Part shown: positions 45,055 to 54,485 of the stretch, in pieces
How positions within the stretch are numbered: position 1 is the first letter of the stretch
Layout: every line of letters begins with the position of its first letter
Source: Bacteroidales bacterium
GTDB lineage: Bacteria > Bacteroidota > Bacteroidia > Bacteroidales > WCHB1-69
NCBI GenBank assembly: GCA_017443175.1
Contig: JAFSOZ010000003.1
Location: 1 to 64,000 of the forward strand
Reading direction: 5' to 3'
DNA: 64,000 nt
Made by a program: the position numbers and the translations under genes
Notes under the pieces: generated by a model
What the model was told of the DNA's origin: nothing
Database searches by the model: none
Seen by the model: the letters and a program-made list of their open reading frames with translations, nothing else

Positions 45055-46338
45055 TCACAATCGGATATTCCGCACAATTTTCTCCCCGACAGCACACTCC
45101 AGACACCGTTTCGGCGAACAGTAATACTGCGACAATTCCAGCAGGGCCTGCGAATCCATGGCGTTCTGCTGCGGGAATGGCGTATGAACAAACTCACGCG
45201 TACGCTTGTTATTCTCAAACGACAGTTCTTCCAGCAGTGCCAGCGTCTGTTCTAACTGGTTTTCATTGCCGAAAAAGCGGTGATGGGCAAAGCGGAAAGG
45301 CACTACCGTGTTGATAATCAACAAAGAGGCAGCCGTATCGCCTAAGCATACACTGTGTTTCAGGATGGTCTTCTGCCCAAAATGGTAATGGTTTTCCCAA
45401 TAGGGGTTGGCGCACACCGACAGCTCTCGCTTCAGCGTCTCCACGGACGGACACTCAAGGCAGAGTTCGGACAAGTCGGGAGAATCGTGCATCAGGGCAG
45501 CCAACTGTGCCAACCGCACACACGGGAAGTTAGGCGGGCGTAACCGCAACAGGTTCCAATGGTGCTCGCCAATGGGCATCAGCTGATACTTGCACCGGAG
45601 GTAGTCGTACTCATATTTCAGCGCATCGTGATAGTCGTCCACATCACCACGCTCCAGCATTCCCGCCTGCCCGAATATGAGTGCGGCGGTCTGCAATTCC
45701 GAATCCGCATGTTTGGCCAACACTTTCAAGGGCAGACTTTTCGCCAACAATTCAAAGGCAGTCACATTGGTCTTGAACCCAAAGCCGATTGCCAGCAAGC
45801 GATAGAGTGTCTCTTTCCAGTCGCCATCGCACTCCCTAACCATACGGAGCACATCCTCCTGCTTGCGCAGCATGCGCTCCATGACCATCGACGACAACAG
45901 CGAGCGCAGGTGCAATGGCTCAATTCCAGGCAAATACGAAGCGCACGGTATCTGCTCGGGCGATGCCATAAGTCGCTGATACTGCGCCAACATCTCTTCC
46001 GGAATGTAATTTTTCAACTCCAACGTAGGAAACAATTCTCCTTTCCGACGCTCCACCTCACAGTCATGTTCATACACCACGTGCAGTGCCACCGACAGGT
46101 ATTTCTCATCATTCTGATGGTGGTGGCGATACCAGTCGGAACTGCGGATATGAATCTCCACATCGCCAGCCCACTTCATTGCACCAATCTGCACAATGGC
46201 CTGCCGGAAATCAGGTCCTGCGTCGGTATTATGATAGCCTGGAAAGATGATTTGCAACGGCTCACCAGCCGTTGTTTTCAAATTCATAAAGTCAAACAAT
46301 CTGTGTTTCCACAGGTAGTGTAGGAATGCTTCTGTCAT
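45055..46338 (-). CDS. DUF2851 family protein
   Basis: 427 residues. Typical DUF2851 N-terminus MTEAFLHYLWKHRLFD, then PGYHNTDAGPDFRQA, GDVEIHIRSSDWYRHHHQND and VALHVVYEHDC. The C-terminus has paired cysteines (YYCSPKRCLECAVG) that could bind a metal. The conserved D/E/H residues near the N-terminus resemble a nuclease-like centre, but no function is established. Cytosolic. Found mainly in Bacteroidota, which supports the host assignment. Convergent with murC, 2 bp apart. Confidence 0.9.
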   Translation of the reverse strand: MTEAFLHYLWKHRLFDFMNLKTTAGEPLQIIFPGYHNTDAGPDFRQAIVQIGAMKWAGDVEIHIRSSDWYRHHHQNDEKYLSVALHVVYEHDCEVERRKGELFPTLELKNYIPEEMLAQYQRLMASPEQIPCASYLPGIEPLHLRSLLSSMVMERMLRKQEDVLRMVRECDGDWKETLYRLLAIGFGFKTNVTAFELLAKSLPLKVLAKHADSELQTAALIFGQAGMLERGDVDDYHDALKYEYDYLRCKYQLMPIGEHHWNLLRLRPPNFPCVRLAQLAALMHDSPDLSELCLECPSVETLKRELSVCANPYWENHYHFGQKTILKHSVCLGDTAASLLIINTVVPFRFAHHRFFGNENQLEQTLALLEELSFENNKRTREFVHTPFPQQNAMDSQALLELSQYYCSPKRCLECAVGEKIVRNIRL

Positions 46339-46380
46339 AGTAGTATAAAATTGTTTTCATCAAAAAAAAATTGTCGGTTG

Positions 46381-46388
46381 CAAAGATA
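46381..46388 (-). promoter_or_regulatory. TATCTTTG -7 box for the DUF2851 gene
   Basis: A minus-strand TATCTTTG 43 bp upstream of ATG 46338. Confidence 0.65.
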
Positions 46389-46463
46389 AATGAAAAAAAC
46401 AGGCTGGGTAAGACGATTTTCCCTTCAAATTCACTTAAAATGATGAGATAAGGGAAATTATCC

Positions 46464-46471
46464 TATTTTTG
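46464..46471 (+). promoter_or_regulatory. TATTTTTG -7 box for the YjbR gene
   Basis: TATTTTTG 46 bp upstream of ATG 46518. Confidence 0.6.
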
Positions 46472-46517
46472 TCGCCGTTTTGAAGAAAAACAACATGGTT
46501 TGATAAATATAAATATG

Positions 46518-46865
46518 ATGAACATTGAAGAATTTCGCGAGTTTTGCCTGTCGCTGGGCGATGTGGAGGAGAAACTGCCTTTCGCAAAGATGCCCGGCGG
46601 CGATTCCATGCTGGTGTTTTACGTCAGCGGCCACACCTTCTGCTACTGCGACCTCAACGAGCTCACTGTAGTGGTGAAGTGCCAAACAGAACGCATCGTC
46701 GAACTGCTCGACACCGCCGACGGGGTGGAGCCCCCCGACAATCACTTCAACCCCAAATACTGGGTCGGCATCAACCTGCAAACCATTGACGCAGAGCTGC
46801 TCAAGGAGCTGACACAGAACTCGTATGAGATTGTGAAGGGGAAATACTCGAAAAAGAGAAAATAA
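46518..46865 (+). CDS. MmcQ/YjbR family protein
   Basis: 115 residues from ATG 46518 (MNIEEFREFCLSL); ATGs at 46500 and 46515 are possible but add only a few residues. Family motifs: EEKLPFAKMPGG near the start, TFCYCDLNELTVVVKCQTER in the middle and NPKYWVGINLQT. The family has a CyaY-like fold with double-wing features and is annotated as DNA-binding, without a firm role. Own promoter; about 30 bp before the promoter of the S41 peptidase. Confidence 0.88.
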   Translation: MNIEEFREFCLSLGDVEEKLPFAKMPGGDSMLVFYVSGHTFCYCDLNELTVVVKCQTERIVELLDTADGVEPPDNHFNPKYWVGINLQTIDAELLKELTQNSYEIVKGKYSKKRK

Positions 46866-46895
46866 TCTCCCATCGTTATTATCGGCAAAAATCAG

Positions 46896-46903
46896 TACTT
46901 TTG
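46896..46903 (+). promoter_or_regulatory. TACTTTTG -7 box for the S41 peptidase
   Basis: TACTTTTG 41 bp upstream of ATG 46945. Confidence 0.6.
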
Positions 46904-46944
46904 CCGTTGTAATAAAATACTTACCGATAAAATCAAACACCATT

Positions 46945-48660
46945 ATGAACAAACACATCCTATTAACCCTGTTGCTGTTTTTCTGTGGAATCCTATCTCA
47001 CGCGCAAAAATCACCTACCACGGCCAACGCCACCCAAGATACGGCGTATGACCACGGCTCCAATATCGTTTTTCCCGAGATGACGCCGCAACTGATGGAC
47101 AACCTTGAACTTTTAGGACGCGTTTGGGGATTCCTGAAGTATCACCACCCGACCATCTCCAAAGGCGCGTACAACTGGGATTACGAGCTTTTCCGGATGC
47201 TACCCGGCTATTTGCAAGTGACCGACAACAAGCAGCGCGACGCATATCTGGCCAAATGGATTCTCCATTACGGGAAGATTCCTGTCAACAAAAATGTAAC
47301 TCCTGTTGACTCCAATGCTTTCCTGAAGCCAGACTTGGCATGGATTAATCCGGAAACTCTTTCGCCAAAGCTTTACAAAACGCTGATGAAGGTGTATCAG
47401 AATCGCAACAACGGATACTACTATGTATCCTACAACTCCCTTTGGGTGAAGAATGCGCAATTCAAGCATGAGAACGATTATGATGAGATGGACTACCCGG
47501 ATGCCGGTTTCAGGTTGCTGGCGCTGTACCGCTATTGGAATATGGTGTATTATTTCTTCCCGGACCTGTATCTTGCAGATGCTGACTGGAATACGGTGAT
47601 GAAGAATCATATTCCTTCTTTCATCTCGGCCGAGGATAAAACAACCTATTGGAGGGCTATCAAATGCCTGATTGCCCAAATAGACGATACTCACGGGGCG
47701 ATGTGGTCCATGAAATTCAAGCAGTCGTTGAACTACTACCGCACTCCGTTCAGAGTGAGTTTCTTGAAGAATGACACCTTGGTGGTTTCTGATTATTGGG
47801 ATTCGGAAAAAATCGACAGTGCCGGACCGCACATCGGGGATATCATCACCCACATTGATGGCAAGCCTGTTTCGTATTATGTTGACAGCCTGTCGCCCTA
47901 TTATTCGGCATCCAACCATCGTGCCAAAGTCCGAAACTTTTCCTGGGAGATTTGCAATGGTTATACACCCTCCGTCAGCATCTCATACCTGTCAGATGGG
48001 ATCCCGAAAGAGGCTACTATCACCCGGTATAACTTTGAAGAAATGTCGGCAAAGACCAAAACCGATAGCATCTGTTACAAATTGTTGCGCGACAGCATCG
48101 GATATGTATCCATGGACGATATCACCAAAGAATGGGTGGAGCGGATTGCAGACACCCTACACACCACCAAAGGGCTGATTCTGGATTTGAGGGAGTATCC
48201 GAATGAAGGCATCAACTATAAATTATACAGTGTCTTGTCTGACAAATCAAGACCGTTTTTCAAGGCCACCTGTCCGGACATGAGCAATCCCGGTGCTTTT
48301 GGTTGGACAAAACCGGGCTATACTGGAAAAGGTAAGCAAGCGTACAAGGGCAAAATCGCCATTCTCATCAGTGAGCAGTCACAAAGCCATGCAGAGTTTT
48401 GCACCATGATGTACCGCACGCTCCCGAACAGTATCGTCATCGGCAACACAACGGCGGGTGCGGATGGTGACGTGGTGGGAATCCTGTTTCCCGGCGGGGT
48501 CTGTTCTTATTTCTCCGGGCTCGGCATCTATTACCCAGACGGCACGGAAACACAGCGCGTCGGCATCATCCCCGACATCTATGTCTGGCCGACTGTCAAG
48601 GGTATCCGTGAAGGTCGTGATGAATTGCTGGAAAAAGCGCTGGAGTGGCTTGCAAAGTAA
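46945..48660 (+). CDS. S41 family peptidase (C-terminal processing protease-like)
   Basis: 571 residues. Signal peptide MNKHILLTLLLFFCGILSHA. The N-terminal helical half (about 45-230, ELLGRVWGFLKYHHPTISKG) leads to a PDZ-like segment (about 285-335, GPHIGDIITHIDGKPVSYYV) and an S41 catalytic domain with Ser481 in ISEQSQSHAEF and a following NTTAGADGDV. The serine sits in the usual position, but the general-base lysine is not assignable by eye. Exported, probably periplasmic; Bacteroidota have many such secreted S41 proteases of unknown substrate. Confidence 0.87.
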   Translation: MNKHILLTLLLFFCGILSHAQKSPTTANATQDTAYDHGSNIVFPEMTPQLMDNLELLGRVWGFLKYHHPTISKGAYNWDYELFRMLPGYLQVTDNKQRDAYLAKWILHYGKIPVNKNVTPVDSNAFLKPDLAWINPETLSPKLYKTLMKVYQNRNNGYYYVSYNSLWVKNAQFKHENDYDEMDYPDAGFRLLALYRYWNMVYYFFPDLYLADADWNTVMKNHIPSFISAEDKTTYWRAIKCLIAQIDDTHGAMWSMKFKQSLNYYRTPFRVSFLKNDTLVVSDYWDSEKIDSAGPHIGDIITHIDGKPVSYYVDSLSPYYSASNHRAKVRNFSWEICNGYTPSVSISYLSDGIPKEATITRYNFEEMSAKTKTDSICYKLLRDSIGYVSMDDITKEWVERIADTLHTTKGLILDLREYPNEGINYKLYSVLSDKSRPFFKATCPDMSNPGAFGWTKPGYTGKGKQAYKGKIAILISEQSQSHAEFCTMMYRTLPNSIVIGNTTAGADGDVVGILFPGGVCSYFSGLGIYYPDGTETQRVGIIPDIYVWPTVKGIREGRDELLEKALEWLAK

Positions 48661-48672
48661 TTGAAAAATTAC

Positions 48673-48680
48673 TACATTTG
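48673..48680 (+). promoter_or_regulatory. TACATTTG -7 box for the YraN gene
   Basis: TACATTTG 31 bp upstream of ATG 48712 and 12 bp after the peptidase stop. Confidence 0.55.
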
Positions 48681-48711
48681 CAAACTTTTAACTGAAGAAA
48701 ACATTTTATTT

Positions 48712-49080
48712 ATGAAAACCGAAAAGCAAATCAAAGGCAGGCGCGGCGAAGATATTGCCGCAGAATATTTACAATCAAATGGTTATACTATCCTGGAGCG
48801 CAACCGGCAGATAGGTCATCTGGAGGTGGACATCATCGCTTCCACGGATGAATTTCTGATCATTGCGGAGGTAAAGACGCGAAAAAGCAACACTTTCGGG
48901 GAGCCGGAGGATTTCGTAACGCTGCAAAAGCAGCGCAATCTGATTCGTGCGGCCGCCTCTTACATCACAAAATTCGGCATCACCAAAGAAGTCCGCTTCG
49001 ATATCGTGTCGGTCATCCTCAAAGAAGGCCAAGACAATGAAATCCGCCACATTCCGGATGCCTTCAAGCCACGGTGGTAA
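48712..49080 (+). CDS. YraN/UPF0102 family endonuclease-like protein
   Basis: 122 residues from ATG 48712; a longer frame from TTG 48661 overlaps the promoter. The family motif set of a PD-(D/E)XK fold is present: GRRGEDIAAEYL, GYTILERNRQIGHLEVDII (Glu and Asp), then IIAEVKTRKS with the E-x-K core. UPF0102 proteins look like Holliday-junction or Archaeal-type nucleases but the activity is not established. It converges on rnpB. Confidence 0.9.
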   Translation: MKTEKQIKGRRGEDIAAEYLQSNGYTILERNRQIGHLEVDIIASTDEFLIIAEVKTRKSNTFGEPEDFVTLQKQRNLIRAAASYITKFGITKEVRFDIVSVILKEGQDNEIRHIPDAFKPRW

Positions 49081-49083
49081 GAT

Positions 49084-49110
49084 AAAAAAACGGAGGCTTG
49101 CGCCTCCGTA
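49084..49110 (-). terminator. Terminator of rnpB
   Basis: ACGGAGGC / GCCTCCGT with loop TTGC, followed by a run of seven T on the minus strand. Confidence 0.88.
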
Positions 49111-49115
49111 TAATC

Positions 49116-49452
49116 AGGAAAACCTATAAGCCGGGTTCTGTGATCGGTTGCCATTTATCTAGGACCTGCGTCACCGCAAGCCTCCATCAACCTACCCTCC
49201 GAGATCGGACGAGCAGCCCTCAAGCCTCGGTTTATTTGGTCTTTCAACCCATAAGGTTTACCTCCGCCGGCATCACTGACGGTGGCGTGAGCTCTTACCT
49301 CGCGTTTTCACCCTTACCCTTGCGGGCGGTATATTTTCTGCGGCACTGTCTGTCATCTTACGATGCCTTCCCGTTAGGAAGTATGGTGCTCTATGTTGCC
49401 CGGACTTTCCTCTCCCGCACAAGACGGCAGCGGCAACCCGGTTTTCCTTCGT
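49116..49452 (-). ncRNA. rnpB: RNase P RNA, bacterial type A
   Basis: The catalytic RNA that trims tRNA 5' ends. The minus strand contains the universal P4-region sequence GAGAGGAAAGTCCGGGC near its 5' end and ACAGAACCCGGCTTATAGG near its 3' end, which pair to form P4. The region in between is rich in paired segments (P7-P11, P12, P15-P17). It starts about 20 bp downstream of the dnaN stop, so it may be processed from a dnaN-rnpB transcript. End points are approximate. Confidence 0.95.
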
Positions 49453-49469
49453 ATGTAAAATGAATGTTT

Positions 49470-50600
49470 TTAGTAGTTCAACATCACCGGCATGATGAGC
49501 ATGAGCAGGCTCTCGGTATCGCTGAACTCTTCCGTCGGAACAATCAGCGCAGCGTGGTTGGGCTGCGACATTTCCAACTTGATCTGGTCGGAGTCCATGT
49601 TCTCCAGCATTTCACGCAAGAACTTGGAGTTGAAACCGATCTCCATAGCTTCGCCTGTGTATTCGCCAGCAATATTCTCAACGGCCTTGTTGGAGTAGTC
49701 CATATCCTCTGCCGTAATGCTGGTCATCTCCTCTGACAAAGAGACACGCACCTGGAAAGTGGACTGGTTGGAGTAGATACCCACACGGCGGATGGACTTG
49801 AGGAATTCGTCGCGGGAAACCAGCAACGATTTCGGATTGTCTTTCGGAATGACAGCCTCGTAGTTTGGATATTTACCTTCTTTCAAAACGGAGAACAGCA
49901 CGAGATTGTCGAAAGAGAAACGGATGTGGTTGGTTTGCTTGGAATATTCAACATGCACATCGCCATTCACGCCAGAAAGGATGTTCTTGAGATGGGCAAT
50001 CGGTTTCTTAGGCAATATGAGAGAGGTGAAATCATCGGCCGTAACCTTGGTGTTGCGGTAGCGCACGAGCTTGTGTGCATCGGTGGCCACGAAAGTGATG
50101 CATTCGCTGGACAACTCACAGAGCACACCCATCATGTTGGGTCTCAGCTCGTCCGTACCTGCGGCGAACATCGTCTTGCTGATGGCGCGTTGCAGAATGG
50201 AAGCCTCAATGTCAAAAGAATTAGGGTTCTCTATCTCATTGATTTGCGGGTACTCATCACCAGGGAAGCAAGGTGCATCGTAATCACCGTTGGCGGCCTT
50301 GAAGTTCACCGTGCGAGCCTCCTCGTTGATGAAGAAGTTGATAGGGGTTTCGGGAATCAGCTTCAGGGTCTCAATCAGGATCTTGGCGGGCACAGCCACG
50401 GAACCCTCACCTTCGACATCGGTCAGCTCGATGACAGCCGTCATTGTAGATTCGGCATCGGAGGCAGTGAGTTTCAGCTGGGTTCCGGCAATGGTCATCA
50501 ACACATTGTCAAGAATGGCCATGGACGCATTGGTGCTCATCACACCGCTGATTGCGCTCAAATTGCGATACAGTACATCACGGGATACGATAAATTTCAT
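49470..50600 (-). CDS. dnaN: DNA polymerase III beta subunit (sliding clamp)
   Basis: 376 residues, three clamp domains. N-terminus [20 protein letters not shown], central [13 protein letters not shown] and [12 protein letters not shown], and the conserved tail ([20 protein letters not shown], then MLNY). It encircles DNA and tethers the replicative polymerase. It stands away from dnaA and gyrB/recF order seen in some phyla. Divergent from pyrE with overlapping promoters; rnpB follows downstream. Confidence 0.97.
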   Translation of the reverse strand: MKFIVSRDVLYRNLSAISGVMSTNASMAILDNVLMTIAGTQLKLTASDAESTMTAVIELTDVEGEGSVAVPAKILIETLKLIPETPINFFINEEARTVNFKAANGDYDAPCFPGDEYPQINEIENPNSFDIEASILQRAISKTMFAAGTDELRPNMMGVLCELSSECITFVATDAHKLVRYRNTKVTADDFTSLILPKKPIAHLKNILSGVNGDVHVEYSKQTNHIRFSFDNLVLFSVLKEGKYPNYEAVIPKDNPKSLLVSRDEFLKSIRRVGIYSNQSTFQVRVSLSEEMTSITAEDMDYSNKAVENIAGEYTGEAMEIGFNSKFLREMLENMDSDQIKLEMSQPNHAALIVPTEEFSDTESLLMLIMPVMLNY

Positions 50601-50638
50601 ATTGATAGATTTTTATAATTTCTTCAAATTTCAAGGTG

Positions 50639-50646
50639 CAAAAATA
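50639..50646 (-). promoter_or_regulatory. TATTTTTG -7 box for dnaN
   Basis: A minus-strand TATTTTTG 39 bp upstream of the dnaN ATG. It is 11 bp from the plus-strand pyrE box. Confidence 0.68.
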
Positions 50647-50657
50647 ATGTTTTTTTT

Positions 50658-50665
50658 TATCTTTG
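50658..50665 (+). promoter_or_regulatory. TATCTTTG -7 box for pyrE
   Basis: A plus-strand TATCTTTG 23 bp upstream of the pyrE ATG. Back to back with the dnaN box. Confidence 0.68.
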
Positions 50666-50688
50666 CACGCTTTTTAGAAAAAATCATT

Positions 50689-51243
50689 ATGGTTATAGAC
50701 GAACTTAAACAATCAGAGGCCCTGTTGGAAGGCCATTTCCTACTCTCATCAGGTCGTCACAGCGACCGTTACTGCCAATGCGCCAAATTATTGCAATACC
50801 CGGACCGTGCAGAGCGGGTCGTCTCTGTCATCACCGAACAGGTGAAGGACCTGCCCATCGACATGGTAGTGGGTCCTGCCATGGGCGGCATCATCGTGGC
50901 CTACGAACTGGGCCGTCAGCTGGGCGTTCCCGCCATTTTCACCGAACGAGTGGACAATCAGATGTGCCTGCGTCGCGGCTTCGAAGTGAAACCAGGCCAA
51001 AAGCTGCTGATCACGGAAGATGTGGTCACCACAGGGAAATCCTCCTTGGAGACCATCGAGGTGCTGAAGTCCTTCGGTGCAGAGGTCATCGGTGTGGCAT
51101 GCCTCGCCGACCGCAGCAACGGTTCCTTCCCCTACCCCATCTACAGTGCCACCAAACTCAACATCCAGAGTTGGGAGGCCGACGAATGTCCGCTCTGCAA
51201 GCAGGGACTGCCGTTCGTGAAACCGGGCAGCCGGAAGTTCTAA
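50689..51243 (+). CDS. pyrE: Orotate phosphoribosyltransferase
   Basis: 184 residues from ATG 50689; a longer frame starting at 50290 lies in the dnaN antisense and is rejected. Converts orotate and PRPP to OMP in pyrimidine synthesis. Motifs: [18 protein letters not shown], the PRPP loop [15 protein letters not shown], and the ending [18 protein letters not shown]. The short length and cysteine-rich tail match the TIGR01367 subtype. The stop is followed at once by the atpH promoter. Confidence 0.93.
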   Translation: MVIDELKQSEALLEGHFLLSSGRHSDRYCQCAKLLQYPDRAERVVSVITEQVKDLPIDMVVGPAMGGIIVAYELGRQLGVPAIFTERVDNQMCLRRGFEVKPGQKLLITEDVVTTGKSSLETIEVLKSFGAEVIGVACLADRSNGSFPYPIYSATKLNIQSWEADECPLCKQGLPFVKPGSRKF

Positions 51244-51258
51244 TCCTGGACTTTTTTA

Positions 51259-51266
51259 TATCTTTG
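51259..51266 (+). promoter_or_regulatory. TATCTTTG -7 box for atpHAG
   Basis: TATCTTTG 18 bp upstream of the atpH ATG, directly after pyrE. Confidence 0.68.
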
Positions 51267-51284
51267 CAGGCTTTTTTTGAATAG

Positions 51285-51842
51285 ATGAAAAATCCAAGAT
51301 TATCCAACCGATACGCCAAAGCACTCTTCGACTTCGCGCAAGAGAAAGGGCAACTTGAGGAAGTAAACCAAGACCTCGCCCTGATCAAAGCGGCCCTGAA
51401 GGGGAACAATGAAATGACGGCAGTGTTGAACAGCCCGGTCATACCGCCAGCCAAAAAGCACACCGTCTTCGCCAACGTATTCCAGTCTTTGGTCAGCGAG
51501 ACCACTTTTTTGTTTTTGGATGTCATCATCCGCAAGAAACGTGAGCCCGCCTTGGCCACCATCTGCGATGAATTCGGGAAATACTACAACGATTTCCACC
51601 ACATAAAGGTGGTGAAGCTCACATCGGCGCAACCGTTAAGTCCTGAACTCGTGGAGAAAATCCGTAATCTTCTTGCGGAAAAGACGCAACAGACCATCCG
51701 CATAGAGGAGGTGGTGCAGCCCGACATCATCGGCGGGTTCCGCCTAAAAATGGACGATTATTATCTGGATGCCAGCGTCATTGCCAAGCTGAACAGACTC
51801 CGCGATGAGTTCGCCCACAACGTTTATCAAGTCAATTTTTAA
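51285..51842 (+). CDS. atpH: ATP synthase F1 subunit delta
   Basis: 185 residues. Links F1 to the peripheral stalk. N-terminal [20 protein letters not shown] and the C-terminal [19 protein letters not shown] are conserved. First gene of an atpH-atpA-atpG operon. atpB, atpE and atpF, which usually precede it, are absent here, since pyrE is upstream. Confidence 0.95.
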   Translation: MKNPRLSNRYAKALFDFAQEKGQLEEVNQDLALIKAALKGNNEMTAVLNSPVIPPAKKHTVFANVFQSLVSETTFLFLDVIIRKKREPALATICDEFGKYYNDFHHIKVVKLTSAQPLSPELVEKIRNLLAEKTQQTIRIEEVVQPDIIGGFRLKMDDYYLDASVIAKLNRLRDEFAHNVYQVNF

Positions 51843-51862
51843 AACTAATAACCTATATTATC

Positions 51863-53458
51863 ATGTCAGAAATAAAACCCTCAGAAGTCACCTCCATACT
51901 CCGCCAGCAGTTGCAGCATTTGGACCTCAGCACTGAGATGGCCGAGACCGGCACCGTGTTGCTGGTCGGCGACGGCATCGCGCGTGTGTATGGCCTTCAG
52001 AATGTGAAATCCGGCGAGCTGGTCACCTTCGAGACCCAGGCCGGTGGCGAGACCGTGACGGGCATCGCCCTGAACCTGGAGGAGGACAACGTGGGTGTCG
52101 TGTTACTCGGCGACTCCAAGAATCTTAACGAAGGGGACATTTGCAAGCGCACGGGGCGCATCGCCTCCATCCGCGTGGGCGAGGGCCTGCTGGGCCGCGT
52201 CATCAACACGCTCGGCGAGCCCATTGACGGCAAAGGCCCCATAGAAGGCGAACTCTATGAGATGCCCATCGAGCGCAAGGCTCCTGGTGTCATCTTCCGC
52301 CAGCCTGTGAAAGAGCCGCTGCAAACCGGTCTCAAGGCCGTGGATGCCATGATCCCCATCGGCCGTGGCCAGCGCGAGCTCATCATCGGCGACCGTCAGA
52401 CCGGAAAGACCGCCATCGCCATCGACACCATCATCAACCAGAAAGAGTTTTACGAACAGGGCAAACCCGTATATTGCATCTATGTGGCTGTCGGACAGAA
52501 AGGCTCGTCCGTGGCCGCTATCGTGAAGACGCTGACCGAGCGTGGTGCCATGCCTTACACCATCGTGGTGACCGCCACGGCTTCGGAGGCTGCCGCCATG
52601 CAGTTCTACGCCCCGTTTGCCGGCGCCGCCATCGGCGAGTATTTCCGCGACACAGGCCGCAGTGCCCTCATCATATACGACGACCTTTCCAAACAGGCCG
52701 TCGCCTATCGTGAGGTCTCCCTGCTGCTCCGCCGCCCGCCCGGACGCGAGGCATACCCTGGCGATGTGTTCTACCTGCACTCCAGACTTCTGGAACGCGC
52801 CGCCAAGATCATCGAATCCGATGAAATCGCCGCCCAGATGAACGACCTGCCCGAGGTGCTGAAACCGCACGTGAAAGGTGGCGGTTCTCTGACCGCCCTG
52901 CCCATCATCGAGACGCAGGCTGGCGACGTGTCAGCTTACATCCCCACCAACGTGATTTCCATCACTGACGGCCAGATATTCCTGGAGACCTCCCTATTCA
53001 ATGCAGGTGTGCGTCCCGCCATCAACGTCGGCATTTCCGTGTCACGTGTGGGTAGCAACGCCCAGCTCAAGTCCATGAAGAAAGTGGCCGGCACGCTGAA
53101 GCTCGACCAGGCACAATACCGCGAGATGGAGTCTTTCGCCAAGTTCGGCTCCGATGTGGACGCCGCCACGCAGTTCGTGCTCGACAAGGGCGCGCGCAAC
53201 GTGGAGATCCTCAAGCAACCGCAATACACTCCATACCGGGTGGAAGAGCAGATTGCCATCATCTTCTGCGGCGCGCGCGGACTTCTGCAAAACATCCCCA
53301 TTGGCAACATCCGCAACTTCGAAATCGCCTTCATCCACCACATGCATGAGTCGCATCAGGATGTGCTGGACACGCTGAAATCCGGTAAGATCGACGATGA
53401 AATCATGCAGAAACTGCAAGAAGCCTGCCAGGAAGTATCCGTTAAATTCGAGAAATAG
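51863..53458 (+). CDS. atpA: ATP synthase F1 subunit alpha
   Basis: 531 residues. The regulatory nucleotide-binding subunit of F1. Walker [54 protein letters not shown] and the [11 protein letters not shown] segment are all intact. It starts 20 bp after atpH and ends 2 bp before atpG, so the three genes are one operon. Confidence 0.98.
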   Translation: MSEIKPSEVTSILRQQLQHLDLSTEMAETGTVLLVGDGIARVYGLQNVKSGELVTFETQAGGETVTGIALNLEEDNVGVVLLGDSKNLNEGDICKRTGRIASIRVGEGLLGRVINTLGEPIDGKGPIEGELYEMPIERKAPGVIFRQPVKEPLQTGLKAVDAMIPIGRGQRELIIGDRQTGKTAIAIDTIINQKEFYEQGKPVYCIYVAVGQKGSSVAAIVKTLTERGAMPYTIVVTATASEAAAMQFYAPFAGAAIGEYFRDTGRSALIIYDDLSKQAVAYREVSLLLRRPPGREAYPGDVFYLHSRLLERAAKIIESDEIAAQMNDLPEVLKPHVKGGGSLTALPIIETQAGDVSAYIPTNVISITDGQIFLETSLFNAGVRPAINVGISVSRVGSNAQLKSMKKVAGTLKLDQAQYREMESFAKFGSDVDAATQFVLDKGARNVEILKQPQYTPYRVEEQIAIIFCGARGLLQNIPIGNIRNFEIAFIHHMHESHQDVLDTLKSGKIDDEIMQKLQEACQEVSVKFEK

Positions 53459-53460
53459 TC

Positions 53461-54339
53461 ATGGGCAACCTCAAGGAAATACGAACCCGCATCAGTTCTA
53501 TCGAATCGACGCAGAAGATCACCAGCTCCATGAAGCTCGTGTCGGCGGCCAAGTTGCGCCGTGCGCAAAGCGCCATCCAATATCTGCGTCCCTACTCCGA
53601 GAAACTGACGGAAATACTGCACAACCTGTCCGCGTCTGCCGGTTCCATGGAAGATATGCCGCTGTTTGAGAACCGACAACCCGAGAAAGTGGTCATTGTG
53701 GTCATCACCTCCAACAAAGGTCTGTGCGGCGCGTTCAACTCCAACATCATCAAGACGGTCAACCGCGTGGTGGAGGAACAATACAGCGCGCAACACAAAG
53801 CCGGCAACGTACAACTGGTGTGTCTCGGCAAGAAAGGTTATGAACAACTGCACACGAGCTTCCCGGTTATGCTGCACGACGATGCCTTGCTGGACAGCGC
53901 GGACTTCACAGTTATCGCCGACCTCTGCGACCAACTGACGAAAGGTTTTCTCAAACACGAGATCGACAAAGTGGACATTGTCTATAACCAGTTCCTGAAT
54001 GCCGCCACCCAGAGCATCACAGTGGAAGGGTTCCTGCCTATCAGCAATATACAGAGTGACGAGCAAGGCCCTGTTACCCAGGACTACATCATCGAGCCGT
54101 CTCCTGAGGAGGTGCTTACCGAACTGATCCCCAAGATTCTGAAGAACCAGCTCTACAAGACCTTGTGCGACTCCATCGCCTCGGAGCACGGCGCGCGTAT
54201 GATTTCCATGACCAAAGCCACTGACAACGCCACCGAGATTCTACGCGACTTGCGCCTCAAGTACAACAACGCACGCCAGTCTTCCATCACCAACGAGTTG
54301 ATTGAGATTGTGAGCGGCGCTGAGGCATTGAAAGGATAA
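53461..54339 (+). CDS. atpG: ATP synthase F1 subunit gamma
   Basis: 292 residues. The rotating central shaft of F1. Conserved ends: MGNLKEIRTRISSIESTQKI with TSSMKLVSAAKLRRAQ at the start, VVITSNKGLCGAFN, and SEHGARMISMTKATDNATEI with RQSSITNELIEIVSGAEAL at the end. Last gene of the operon, followed by a strong terminator. atpD and atpC (beta, epsilon) are not next to it. Confidence 0.97.
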   Translation: MGNLKEIRTRISSIESTQKITSSMKLVSAAKLRRAQSAIQYLRPYSEKLTEILHNLSASAGSMEDMPLFENRQPEKVVIVVITSNKGLCGAFNSNIIKTVNRVVEEQYSAQHKAGNVQLVCLGKKGYEQLHTSFPVMLHDDALLDSADFTVIADLCDQLTKGFLKHEIDKVDIVYNQFLNAATQSITVEGFLPISNIQSDEQGPVTQDYIIEPSPEEVLTELIPKILKNQLYKTLCDSIASEHGARMISMTKATDNATEILRDLRLKYNNARQSSITNELIEIVSGAEALKG

Positions 54340-54370
54340 AACGGGAAATACATACATATATATTATGGTA

Positions 54371-54401
54371 AATCCCCCTGATTTTGTCAGGGGGATTTTT
54401 T
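54371..54401 (+). terminator. Terminator of atpHAG
   Basis: AATCCCCCTGA / TCAGGGGGATT, 11-bp stem, 5-nt loop, followed by six T. Confidence 0.92.
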
Positions 54402-54485
54402 GTGATTGTAAACAAAAAAACAATCACAACTACAATAATACCACTATGCGGCCGTTTAAAGCGCAACCGTTTAAAACAATAAAAC

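Noticed and set aside
49098..49463. Plus-strand 121-codon frame
   Set aside because: Antisense to RNase P RNA.
50290..50688. Long N-terminal extension of pyrE
   Set aside because: Runs through dnaN antisense and across the pyrE promoter; ATG 50689 gives the normal protein.
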